From contig MSJI02000331.1 in assembly GCA_001931905.2 (NCBI GenBank), positions 9,065 through 68,193 on the forward strand: a stretch of DNA of 59,129 nucleotides, in the 5' to 3' direction. The DNA comes from Cladosporium sp. IMV 00045. Taxonomy: Eukaryota > Ascomycota > Dothideomycetes > Cladosporiales > Cladosporiaceae. How positions within the stretch are numbered: position 1 is the stretch's first letter; the number at the start of each line of letters is the position of its first letter. Positions 33,901-43,417 of this stretch are shown piece after piece. The notes beneath the pieces are model-generated. The model saw only the letters and a list, made by a program, of their open reading frames with translations, was not told the origin of the DNA and made no database searches. The translations under genes and the position numbers were made by a program.

Positions 33901-34021
33901 GATCGTCAAGCGACTGATGTGGGTCCTCGACGATTCCAAGCGTGGAGTGCGCGCGGAGGCTGTCAAGTGTCGGACTGCTTGGTTGGCTTTGGAAGAGGCG
34001 GAGGAGGAGGATGAGGAGTAG
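30949..34021 (+). CDS. MET18: MMS19/MET18, cytosolic Fe-S protein targeting factor
   Basis: Two exons: 30949-31761 and 31814-34021 (52-nt intron), giving 1006 residues, typical for MMS19. The protein is all-helical HEAT repeats. The N-terminal domain reads as family-typical from LKLIDLITSLEEYINNKGDA through the RGHSVAYLADVLSAVSP turn and the EFLPNFIAFFDGEKDPRNLM region. The C-terminal HEAT block ends at RRQIVKRLMWVLDDSKRGVR and an acidic tail. In the CIA targeting complex with Cia1 and Cia2, MMS19 passes 4Fe-4S clusters to DNA polymerases, primase, XPD/Rad3 and other nuclear enzymes; its loss gives methionine auxotrophy and DNA-damage sensitivity in yeast. No truncation is seen. Confidence 0.92.
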
Positions 34022-34423
34022 ATTGAGGGTCGATGGCGGTATTGTCGTTTGTTTTTTGTGATGCTTTTGATGCGTTTGATGTGTGATGTTTGAATGTGGA
34101 GAAAGGGAAAAGAATTTGCATGATATGGATATGGACCTGGATATATGGCTGCATATAGAAGAAAGGACTTTTCGATAAGGATAGAGACATTGAGATAATT
34201 GATTCTCTCTCTCCCTTCTCTCACTCTCAATTCCAAACTCAGATTCTATAACCATCACACCTTAGTTCCGAAACCGAAAATGTCTTATGATAGACCGTGC
34301 AAGGTGATGTGAGTATGCAACTCAATGGACATATTTAAATTACGACTTTTAATTACATCTTCAATCGTTCAAACAAATTTCGAGCAGACGGACAACTTTC
34401 GATGCTCTAAAATCATCATACGA
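34022..34423. other. Convergent 3' region
   Basis: 402 bases between the stop codons of MMS19 and ERG26. Both 3' ends lie here, in A/T-rich sequence. No gene is recognised. Confidence 0.55.
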
Positions 34424-35611
34424 CTATTGTCGGACCTTGGCACCAGGAACGCCTGTCTTCAGAATCTCGGCATTGCCCTTGTACTCCTGAGGCTGGCCTG
34501 CAATGGACCCACGGTACAGAGCATCTCGGACACCACGCCTGATACCGTCCTCGAGCGAAACAATCGGCCTGTATCCCAGCCTCATCTTCGCCTTGTCGAT
34601 GTTGAAGTAGCGCGAAACACAAGCGTACGTCACTCTCTGCTTGGTCAGAGTGGGCTCGCCCTTCCTCAGAATCCAGAAGATCCACTCCAGCATGAAAGCG
34701 ATGAAGAGACTCAGATCCTTCGACAGTGCCCAGGCGGACTTGGGGTTGGTCTGGTCGCCCATTTCGGCCCAGCATCGGCGTGCGAAGTCGAAGAAGTACA
34801 CGGGCTGGTCGTTGGTGATGAGGAAGGCCTCACCGTCAACGCGCTCGTGCTCGAGAGGTACCGCCTGGCCGTTGGCAAGGCGCTCGTGAGTTGCGAGCAG
34901 GGCTGCAAGGGCGAGGTGGTGAGCGTGAGCTACGTTGGTGATCTCCGTGTAGTCGAAGAGGTTTTCGTTGTCGCCGAGCTGGAACTTGGCCTGTCCACGG
35001 TAGTAGGAAGCAAGCATGGGTGGCAGCAACTGCACGTCGCCTACGCCAAACATGGCACTTGGCCTGATGGCTGCGGTGAGGAAGTTGGGGTGCGAGGCAG
35101 AGCGGTTGGCAGCGATGACGTGGAGCTCGGCCTGCGCCTTGGTCGTGGTGTAGTATTGAGGCTGGTCCTTGCCCATAACGATCGGGTAGCTCTCGTCTGC
35201 GCAAATGAGGTTGGAGCGCGTGTCGTGGATGATACTGGCCGAGCTGGTGTACACGAAAGCCTTGACACCGGTCTCTTGCGCGGCCCTGACCATAGTCTTG
35301 GTGCCGTCCACGTTCACTTTGTACATAAGCTCGTCAACCTTGATATGGGCGTTCGGGCTGGCGGTGTGAATGACAGCATTGGGCTTGATCTTTTGGAAAA
35401 GCGCCAGCATAGCATCGTAGTCGGTGATGTCGCCGAAGGTGTACTCGACGCCTGGTACGGGGTCGGCGGCAGGCTTCAGGTCCAGGACGGTGATCTTGCT
35501 GCATGCCTTGCGGTCATTGAGGAGGGCGACGATTTGGTGTCCGAGGAATCCAGCTCCTCCTGTGACGAGCACATGGCCGAGAGACTTGGTAGAATGTTGT
35601 GGAGCGGCCAT
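34424..35611 (-). CDS. ERG26: Sterol-4-alpha-carboxylate 3-dehydrogenase, decarboxylating
   Basis: An intronless 395-residue short-chain dehydrogenase of the 3-beta-HSD group. The frame is open upstream only from a TTG; the first ATG is at 35611 (MAAPQHSTKS). The NAD-binding motif is TGGAGFLG (residues 17-24) and the catalytic pair is Y154/K158 in YTTTK. HTASPNAHIK, the NVDGTKTMVRAAQETGVK segment and AIRPSAMFGVGDVQLLP match Erg26. A hydrophobic C-terminal stretch (SLFIAFMLEWIFWILRKGEP) suits membrane attachment in the ER. Together with Erg25 and Erg27 it removes the C-4 methyl groups during ergosterol synthesis by oxidising and decarboxylating the 4-alpha-carboxysterol. A 458-codon open antisense frame covers the gene but has no independent support. 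Confidence 0.93.
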   Translation of the reverse strand: MAAPQHSTKSLGHVLVTGGAGFLGHQIVALLNDRKACSKITVLDLKPAADPVPGVEYTFGDITDYDAMLALFQKIKPNAVIHTASPNAHIKVDELMYKVNVDGTKTMVRAAQETGVKAFVYTSSASIIHDTRSNLICADESYPIVMGKDQPQYYTTTKAQAELHVIAANRSASHPNFLTAAIRPSAMFGVGDVQLLPPMLASYYRGQAKFQLGDNENLFDYTEITNVAHAHHLALAALLATHERLANGQAVPLEHERVDGEAFLITNDQPVYFFDFARRCWAEMGDQTNPKSAWALSKDLSLFIAFMLEWIFWILRKGEPTLTKQRVTYACVSRYFNIDKAKMRLGYRPIVSLEDGIRRGVRDALYRGSIAGQPQEYKGNAEILKTGVPGAKVRQ

Positions 35612-36814
35612 TGTGAGGGTTCGGTGGACTTGGTCAGCCGGGCGGCGTATAAGGTGTCGCTGGAAAGGCGCAACGGCTTTGGAGGTTCGGTGTTTCAATA
35701 GTATCGAGAGTAGAGTAGGTGTTCTGTTGTATGCCTAAGTTCGCCGATCCAGCCAAGGAGGTTTTCTCCGCTAAAAGCGCCCCGCATCAATCGAACCACT
35801 CCAATCTCCAACATCTCCAAGTGGATCTTCACTTCATCTCTCGTTGTCTGTACCGCACAGCACGTATAGGCAAGAACGGGCATTCTTTTGTGCTGCCAAG
35901 CTACACTTCTCACTGATTCGTAAGGACTGCAGAGCTATGCGGCATCATTACAACGTCGAATTCTTTGATCCCACTGCGATCCCTATGCGAGACTCGTTGG
36001 TAAAACTTCGTGTCCTGCCTGACAGAAATGCAGTCCAAGACCCTAGTTACACTGATCAAATAGATTTCCCCGGAACATGTCCCTTACTGTACGTTGCAAG
36101 CAAAGGCTGCACCAATCTGGCATATGCCGGGCAAAAGTGTGCAGCTCAATGAACGTACGGCCTTCGCTGTTAACAACTACAAGCGTATGCGGGCACACTC
36201 ATATTTCTCCCAACAAAACAGGTCCAGCATGCATCTAAAATTATTCGTCATACAATAACACTCTCGATACCCGTCCCAGCCATTGTGGACGATCTGCCAT
36301 TGTTGACGCTCACTATAGTGGACCTCTTGGCGGGCGCTTAAGCGCATGTTCCCAGCATGCCTTCATTGGCTCACAGTATGCAAGACACTGCCCGAAATAC
36401 AGCACTCAATCTGTGCATTGTTTGAACCTCTGACGACACATGCCGAGCACAGATCTCATCATGTTGCGCAAGCGGCTCTGCAATATGCATCAAAGCCAAT
36501 GGATACGTGCTCCAGTCAAGACTAGCGGTTTGGTGTGGCGCCGAGGTGGACGAGGCCCAGATATACAATGAAAGGCCTGTGGCCTGGCCATTATTGAGGT
36601 TGGATCTTGTTCCAGTCTTCCTCACATTGATCTTTCTTTCGTTCGTGTGTTTCCCTTCAGTCGTCTTCGTTTTCTTCCCTACTCTCGGCGCATCTCCTTT
36701 GTCTTGGAACATTCATTACATCTGTCTTCCAAAAAAGCACCATTACTGTAATCTTCACGGCGCAGGCGCCTTTCTCGTTTTGATCACGCCGCTATACTAC
36801 TACCACCGCCAAAA
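35612..36814. other. Divergent promoter region, ERG26 and membrane glycoprotein
   Basis: 1.2 kb between divergent starts. The right ~250 bases are T-rich, typical of a fungal promoter/leader, and a frame beginning near 36507 overlaps the downstream start as a possible upstream frame. No RNA gene or named motif is seen. Confidence 0.55.
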
Positions 36815-39800
36815 ATGTTCAGGCTGAACAACGGATCTCAAGACCACAAACCATCACGGGCTGGAAGTAAGAGTAGCATCAAAGCTATTGCATCCAGACT
36901 GAAACCCGACTTCAGGCTAGCGGTCGATACTGATGTCTCACGACATCATGGTCAAGCACCAGAGCAGGTGTTTCCATCCGAAACAAACCAAGCCGAGACT
37001 GGACGGACTGGTCACTTGCAAAGGCCAACAGGCCTGAGACGCAAGTTCGAGAACCGGAATGGGAGGAACTACGGCTTTGCCAGGCATGATGCGGGCACCT
37101 CATCTGCTCATGCCGAGCCTGTCGGTCTCCCATCAAGGCCCGATATCCATCGGATCAAAGCGGCGGAAGACGATACGCTGTCTGGAAACAACGCTGCTAT
37201 ACCACCCATGCACAACCGAGTGAAGGGTTTGCGACCAACGCCGTTGAATCTGGACATCTCCCCTTCCGATCGTGCTATTCCAATTGGCATTTCTGTCCCC
37301 TCTGCGGCAATCTCCAATCACACTACAAGCCCTCTCACAGCCACTCCTCGCACCCACTCTCCGCCGCAATACGGACGCGAAGCTACAACTCCAACTATTG
37401 TAATCACACCTGCCAAAGATGACTTTGACCTCACTCCACCTTCTTTCCCCTCCCAGGACCGCAGACCAACATCAAGCGTATACAGCAGGTACACGAACTG
37501 TGCGCCTAGGACGGCCGAACGCGGAGAAACTCCACCTGTTCCTCCTCTTCCTCTATTTGCGCAAAAGGCACGCAAACGGATCGTGCCAGAGTCGAAGGCA
37601 ACTGTTTATGAGGACCTTCGTAGCGCAAAAAGCCACACAGCAACTCTCTCCGTATGCACGGTATTCGAAGAAGATGAGCAGCAACAACCTTTATCAGCGA
37701 AAGAGTCATCTGAGCATAAGATGACAGCCCTGAAGCGTCAATCCACGTTACCCACACCGCGACGTAGTCGTGGATGGTGGAACGTGATCACCTCCCCTTT
37801 CTCGGCGCGGACCAACATACCATTCTGGAAGTCGCCAACCGACGAAAGTTCGGATCGGGATGCCATTTTGGACGACGCCTCTGCAATGGGCGTCTCTGAC
37901 ATTTCGCGTGGAGCTGCTTTCGAAAGCGATCCAAGTGGTCTAACATCGCCTCGATCGGCGCCTGTCGGTCATGAGTCCCCAATCCCAAACGCTGGAGTGA
38001 GATCTCCGCCGAAGCGATCTATTACTGCGCCAGGCGCCATGGACCCCAGCGCCATTGGTTACAACATCTACCGCATCCCAAGCCAGGGCGAAGCGGCGGC
38101 ATATTACGACCAGAACAGACATTTTCCCGGCCTGATTATCCAGCCGGATGACGCGGTTCCTCGCTCCATGTTTGAAGACGACAGCCCTCTCACCGATGTC
38201 TGTGCATGCGAGCACCATCGACACGGTAATGCTGCTGATACTAGGAACATGGCAACAGGGAGCGGTGAATCAAATCGTGGCAGTACTTGCAGTAGACGTA
38301 GCAAGTCTGCAAAAGCTGTTGTTGTCGCAGAACCCGAGGAACTGAAGAGCCCATTTGATGACTCTCATGCAATTGACGATCAAAGCAAATCACCTGAAAC
38401 TCAGCATAGGGCACTCTTCACGTCGCCTACTCCAGAGGAATTGCAATCACCGGCTCCGGCTCCTGCTGCTGCTGCTGCTGCGGCTGCCACTTCTCCTGCT
38501 CTGGATCGCCATGCGACTGATCGAGACCAGTCTGATGCAGTCAGGGATTCAAGGCTGTCAGTGATGTCTTCGACTCCAATTGTCGAGGACGCTCATATGG
38601 CGACAATGGTAGGACCACGGTCATCCAACGGTGAACAAAGAGCGGTCTTCATCCCACCAAGCCGAGCGCCCACTCCTCCTAGCGAAGATAACAGTTTGCA
38701 AGCAGCGACTATGGCATCACGATCCATAGAGCAACCAGTTGAAGACGAAAGGCCTATTCAGACACAACGCGACATCCGGCCTGCCATGCATTCTCGGGAA
38801 AGCTCTCGCGGATTAGGCATATCGAACAGCGAACAGGATCTGTTCCCTCCTCCAAAGCTACTCTCTGAAAAGCCACGCCTTGGTACGGACCGCTTCGGGC
38901 AGCTTTACATCGACACCACCGAGCAGTACGATCGACCAAGACAGCCGTGGTATCGCCGCTTTCTATGGCTCATCATCGCAGGCTGCATGGCTCTGCTGCT
39001 TCTGCTGATCGTGCTGCTGATATTGTTCATTCCGCAATTCAACAGCGACAATCCTGTGCAGGCGCAGTGGCTCAACCTCACCGGCTTCCCGCCACTACCC
39101 ACGGGCGTTGCAACAGTAGTTCAACCAAAAAAGACGCTTGACGAAAGTCGTTGCATCCGACCTCCCGGCCTATGGAGCTGTGGCATCCCTGAAAACCAGC
39201 GAGCCGACCTCGACCCAGAGGACAAATCAGACCTGCCCAATTTCCGCCTCAAAATCCGTTTCCGCAACCACACCCTCGAGAACACAACAGCACTGATCCC
39301 AGGCCGCTCTCCCTCGCCATCCAACGACACGCAACAACCCGCCCTCCACACCCGCAGCACATGGTCCCAACTCCTGTACTCCACCTCTCCCCCACCCCCC
39401 TCAGAATCCGACCAACTCGCCCTCGGCTCCAAAACAGACAACAACACCACCCCCCACAACGGGGAAGAAACGCCCTTCTACCTCAGCCTCCTCAACCCCA
39501 TTCCCCTCCCCGACCTCCAAAAACGAGACGTCGACACCGACTCTTCCGAAAATCCCTACCCCTACCCCTCCTCCAACTCCTCCAGCAAACCACCCCACAT
39601 CCCCGAACCTGTACTCACACCCAACAACCGCCCCGCCCCACCATTTCTATACCCTTACGTCCGCTCCCAGCCCCTCCGCCTGTACGACCGCGGCGCGGAA
39701 AGCGAACATTATGGGTTCTACGTGTACTTCGACAAGACGGTGCTCGTCAATAATTCCACTTCGCCTTCTTCCGGAGGAAACTCTTCCTCAAGCAGCGTCG

Positions 39801-40243
39801 GCAGCAACGGCAGTGACAAAGAGATCAACCTCTCACCAGCCAAATCGCCCTCCGACGCGAGCGCCCTGTGCGCTTTCCCCTCGACGCGTCTGCGCGTGCG
39901 GATCTGGACGCGTCGGCCGCTGTCCGCAGCCTCAACTTCCACTTCCCTCTCCACCGATCCCTCGGACGATTCTACGGGCATCGCGGCGGGGAATTCTTCA
40001 GCGAACGATTTCGAAGCCGAAGGATCGTTTCCTTACGCCGTGAGCGTTTCGCTCGATAGACATGCCGGGCCGGATGTTGAGGACGGCAAGAATGGGGGAA
40101 AGGGAGTGGTTTGTTGGGGACTGGATGGGGAGGGGAGAGTGCGTGGGGGGAAGGGGGTTTGGGTTGATGGGGTGGGAGGGGGAGGGGTAGGTGAGGGACA
40201 AGGGGAGGGGGAGGGGGAGTGTGGATGTGCGTGGGAGAGTTGA
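36815..40243 (+). CDS. Uncharacterised single-pass membrane glycoprotein
   Basis: An intronless 1142-residue protein. Residues 1-711 are disordered, Ser/Pro-rich and charged, with short Pro motifs (TPPVPPLPLF) and an alanine run (APAPAAAAAAAAA). A single membrane helix at about 716-739 (FLWLIIAGCMALLLLLIVLL) follows a basic WYRR, placing the N-terminus in the cytosol by the positive-inside rule. The ~400-residue C-terminal part is outside or lumenal. It has many N-glycosylation sequons (NLT, NHT, NTT, NSS) and conserved-looking Cys positions (RCIRPPGLWSCGIPENQ, CAFPSTRLRVRIW, VVCWG). The LWSCGIPENQRADLDPE block and FRLKIRFRN look family-conserved. Homologues are often labelled 'glycoprotease family', which I cannot support, as no protease motif is visible. 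The last ~50 residues are Gly/Glu-rich. Function is unknown. Confidence 0.85.
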   Translation: MFRLNNGSQDHKPSRAGSKSSIKAIASRLKPDFRLAVDTDVSRHHGQAPEQVFPSETNQAETGRTGHLQRPTGLRRKFENRNGRNYGFARHDAGTSSAHAEPVGLPSRPDIHRIKAAEDDTLSGNNAAIPPMHNRVKGLRPTPLNLDISPSDRAIPIGISVPSAAISNHTTSPLTATPRTHSPPQYGREATTPTIVITPAKDDFDLTPPSFPSQDRRPTSSVYSRYTNCAPRTAERGETPPVPPLPLFAQKARKRIVPESKATVYEDLRSAKSHTATLSVCTVFEEDEQQQPLSAKESSEHKMTALKRQSTLPTPRRSRGWWNVITSPFSARTNIPFWKSPTDESSDRDAILDDASAMGVSDISRGAAFESDPSGLTSPRSAPVGHESPIPNAGVRSPPKRSITAPGAMDPSAIGYNIYRIPSQGEAAAYYDQNRHFPGLIIQPDDAVPRSMFEDDSPLTDVCACEHHRHGNAADTRNMATGSGESNRGSTCSRRSKSAKAVVVAEPEELKSPFDDSHAIDDQSKSPETQHRALFTSPTPEELQSPAPAPAAAAAAAATSPALDRHATDRDQSDAVRDSRLSVMSSTPIVEDAHMATMVGPRSSNGEQRAVFIPPSRAPTPPSEDNSLQAATMASRSIEQPVEDERPIQTQRDIRPAMHSRESSRGLGISNSEQDLFPPPKLLSEKPRLGTDRFGQLYIDTTEQYDRPRQPWYRRFLWLIIAGCMALLLLLIVLLILFIPQFNSDNPVQAQWLNLTGFPPLPTGVATVVQPKKTLDESRCIRPPGLWSCGIPENQRADLDPEDKSDLPNFRLKIRFRNHTLENTTALIPGRSPSPSNDTQQPALHTRSTWSQLLYSTSPPPPSESDQLALGSKTDNNTTPHNGEETPFYLSLLNPIPLPDLQKRDVDTDSSENPYPYPSSNSSSKPPHIPEPVLTPNNRPAPPFLYPYVRSQPLRLYDRGAESEHYGFYVYFDKTVLVNNSTSPSSGGNSSSSSVGSNGSDKEINLSPAKSPSDASALCAFPSTRLRVRIWTRRPLSAASTSTSLSTDPSDDSTGIAAGNSSANDFEAEGSFPYAVSVSLDRHAGPDVEDGKNGGKGVVCWGLDGEGRVRGGKGVWVDGVGGGGVGEGQGEGEGECGCAWES

Positions 40244-40629
40244 GATTGTGATTTTCCATGAGGGTGGGGGGTTGTGTCTTACCTTTGGGTTTTTGGGAGG
40301 GGTGGATATATATACATAAGGGGTGTAGAGAATGGGACGGTCGGTTGGGGGTTTTTATTATCATTGGAGGGTGGGAAGGGGATACTGGAAAGAAGGATTT
40401 GAAATTTTGTGAGCAAGCGATCGAGGAAAGGTAGATAAGTCAGTGGAAATAATACATGGAATATCCTGAACGTTAATCTCGTCTGTGTTTGATCGTTGGG
40501 AAGGAGATACCGCCACCTTCTCTCCCTTTCCCTCTTCTCGTGACGATACAAAGAAATGAGCTACCGCTTCGACTCTTTCCCCATCCCATGAAACGGCATT
40601 CGAGTCAGGTCCAATTACAGACTGCATTC
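40244..40629. other. Convergent 3' region
   Basis: 386 bases between convergent stops, with G-rich sequence at the left end continuing from the previous gene. No gene is recognised. Confidence 0.55.
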
Positions 40630-42225
40630 TCAAGCGTAAACCGGCACCTCCTGCGGAGCGAAGAAAGGGCCCGAAGTGGGCTTGCCGGCTTTCTCGGCGA
40701 AGAGAGCCAGCAAGCCATCGCGGACTTCGAACTCTTCGATGACGGCGCCGAAACTACATGGAAGAAACGAGAGATTAGCGACTGGGATTTCGACAGACTA
40801 AGATTTTCAACCGTCCAAGCAGGAAACTCACCCATAACAGCGAACCTTGTCCAACAAACCCGACTTCAACTTCTCAATATCCGCCTCGCGCAGCTCCCCC
40901 AAGCGCGGATCCAGCAGGACCATCATCCAAGCCATGACGGGGGTGATTTCGCCGTCGCGGTCCATGGGCAGGCGGTTGCTGAGGTGCAGCAGGTTGGCCA
41001 GGGCGCCCGTGCCGATGTCGCCGGGCATCTGGTGGGCGTAGGGCTCGGCGGGCTTGTGCATGATGTGCGAGTGCGGGGGCGCGGAGCCCATGAGCGCGTG
41101 GCCCGACATGTGCTCGTGCTCGGCGTCGTCGGCCGGCTCGAGCGGGTGGTGGAAGGGCTGGTTCTCTGGGTTGTGCGAGCGCACGAGCAGGTACTGCATG
41201 TGGTCCATGCACGGGCGTTCGAGACTATGAGAGGGGAGAAACATGTGAGTGGTTAGTTTGGATTTTGGTGTGTGGTACCGTAGCGTACCGGACGTGGCGG
41301 CGGCGGTGGTGTTGATGTGAAGGAGGTGGATTTTTTCTCAGCGTTGAGGCGAAGGCGAGGGGTATGCGCCTGCCACGCTGGAGTCGGGGAAGATGGGGTT
41401 GCCTTGGGAGTCGTACGTGAGGACGAAATCAATGCCTATTTGGTCGTAGTTGAGGTTGTTGTTTGGCAGTTGGGCGAGATTTTGTGGAGCGTTGCCACGT
41501 CCTTGTTGGAGAGGCATCTGGCCTGGAATATGTGGCGGGCTGAAACTGGTGCTGGTGCTTTCGGATCGTGGGTGGTAGCTGCCTGACACACTACCGCCTG
41601 AATTTGTCCCGTAAGCGCTGCTGTCTTCGCGCGAAAAAGTCAAAGGGTTTGAGGCGAAGTCGTAGGAGATGCCGTGGCTGGCCAGGAGCTCTTTCAGCTT
41701 TCGGTTCTCCTCGGCGATTGCATCTCGTTCTTTGGTGGTCGTCTTGAACATTTCCTTCAGTCGTAGCACCTCTTGCTCGAGGGCTTTGATGTACATTTCC
41801 TTGCGTTCGCGGTGGGTTCTGGTCGATGTTAGGGATGGAAAAAGGACCGGATGCATTCAAACAAACCTCTGAGCTTGTCTGTTCAATTCTTGTCGCCGCG
41901 TCAAGGCAGGCTTGCTGTCCGGCTTAGGACCTCTTCGTTTGGGAGGTTGGCCATCTGCTGGAGAAGTCAGTCTTGTTGCGGAGAATTGACGAGTACTCTT
42001 CAGCCTACCTTTTGTTTGCTTTTTGTCATTGCTCAAGTTTTTGAGAAAGCCCAATTGACCTAAAGGACTGGCGGAGTCCTTGTTTGGTGAGACGTTATCT
42101 TCAGCTACGGGTGGTTAGCAATGAGCCATGTTGCAGGTCGACGAGAGGAGAGCGTTACGGTAGGCCAAGGTCGGGTCTTGATTTGCAGGATTGGGCGCAC
42201 CACCATGCGAGGAATAGTGTGACAT
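40630..42225 (-). CDS. Yap-like bZIP transcription factor with conserved C-terminal domain
   Basis: Six exons: 42225-42159, 42104-42009, 41954-41867, 41818-41417, 41224-40832 and 40753-40630, giving 389 residues. The basic region (residues 74-91) contains NRQAQRTHRERKE, close to the Yap/Pap1 N-R-x-A-Q-R-x-x-R-E-R-K signature. The leucine zipper (92-125) follows from YIKALEQEVLRLKEMF. RRGPKPDSKPALTRR precedes the basic region. The C-terminal ~160 residues carry LERPCMDHMQYLLVRS and EHEHMSGHALMGSAPPHSH, then a helical end (KVRCYGFGAVIEEFEVRD); I believe this domain is shared by a fungal bZIP subgroup. Two exon junctions fall inside the basic region. The fourth intron is 192 nt; reading through it gives a 243-residue form that keeps the bZIP but loses the C-terminal domain. 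Target genes are unknown. Confidence 0.88.
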
Positions 42226-43417
42226 GTTTGTCGCGTGTTAAATTGACCCCGAAGATGATGTACTGTTGTTGTGATTTCGTCAGTCTGACAGCGCAATCAA
42301 CGTAAATGCGAAATCACAATGGTATGGTGGCGGTGGGCTACGGATGTCGTGAAGTCGGTGAAGTCAGGTAATAAGAGACAGCCGGACTGAGACGTCTGAC
42401 AGACCGGTCTCGAAGCACAGTAGTAGGGCGACGAGGCTATGCTTCGATATTGACTCTGGCCGAATCCCAAGGTGGTAATTGTGGGTGGACCCGGAAGTCG
42501 GCAGGAAGGTGCACTGGTGGATGCGGGAATTGGGGAAACGAACGTAGCTTTCACAACGGCGACACCGCCTCAGCACACCTGGAGTGATGGATGGCGTAGG
42601 TGCTTTTCGCTCGGCAATGGATGTGGCCGGGGGGTGAAGAGGAAGGGCAATTGCTGACTGTGTCGCGACAACGGGGGGCGTGCAAGGTTGGGGAGACGAA
42701 GATAATGATGCGCTGCAGCGAAAACGAGACGAGACGAATGGCCGGGAGCTGGTGGTGGTGGTGAATGGTGATGGGCCAAGGACCCAAGGTTCAATGGGCG
42801 CAGGCGGCTGATTTGGAATAGGCGCTGGGGTCGGGCTGAAGCCCGACGTGGGATTGGAGCGTGCGCGGGCTGCGAAGAGAGATGTTGGAATTGATGATAA
42901 GGTGTTGTGATGATGGTGATGATGATGATGATGCACAGCCTCGAAGGAGTAGTTGTGATATGCACAGCATCGAAGGAGTAGTTGCGATATGTACAGGTAG
43001 TACTGCATAATAATAATATTGGCAGGTGTCATGTACTACTGCAAGAAAAGTGTTGCCCTAGCCGACCGAACGTTTGGAATGAAAGATCGACGTGATGGCG
43101 CCGATTAATTAACAAGTGTTCGTCTATGGCCTCGCCCGGGCAGATGAGAGGCTGAGAAGGTGATCATTGATGACTGCCGGCTTTTGCTGGAAGACTGCGG
43201 AAAGCGCTTAGAAACTTGACCTCACCACCAGCTATTGCCGTACATGTAGGTATTCTCCGCTGTCCTGGAACACCACCTACCTCATCCTCGCCCATCCCGT
43301 CTCTTGGCCTGCTTGCCTTTCCACTGATCGTCCTCCCCAAACCAGCCCTGCACGACAGTACTCTATCACACATCATACACAGCCGCCTAGGCGCTTGCCG
43401 TGCATGACCCCTCCGCC
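42226..43417. promoter_or_regulatory. Divergent promoter region, bZIP and acyltransferase
   Basis: About 1.2 kb between divergent starts. It holds an ATG/GAT trinucleotide repeat (about 42908-42933) next to a 29-bp tandem duplication. A 222-codon frame on the minus strand (42364-43032) begins outside any conserved pattern and runs through the trinucleotide repeat as polyHis; I do not regard it as a gene. Confidence 0.55.
42932..42989. repeat. 29-bp tandem duplication
   Basis: Two adjacent 29-base copies at 42932-42960 and 42961-42989, both beginning TGCACAGC and ending GTTGYGATA, differing at two positions. They directly follow a short GAT/ATG trinucleotide run. The array lies about 700 bases upstream of the bZIP start. 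Confidence 0.9.

Noticed and set aside
34325..35701. 458-codon open frame on the plus strand across ERG26
   Set aside because: It is an antisense shadow. ERG26 on the other strand has complete family motifs; the antisense product has biased composition and no motif. Such frames arise from GC-rich codon use that avoids TTA, CTA and TCA.
42364..43032. 222-codon minus-strand frame upstream of the bZIP gene
   Set aside because: It contains polyHis from a trinucleotide repeat, reads through a non-coding duplication, and has no conserved pattern.
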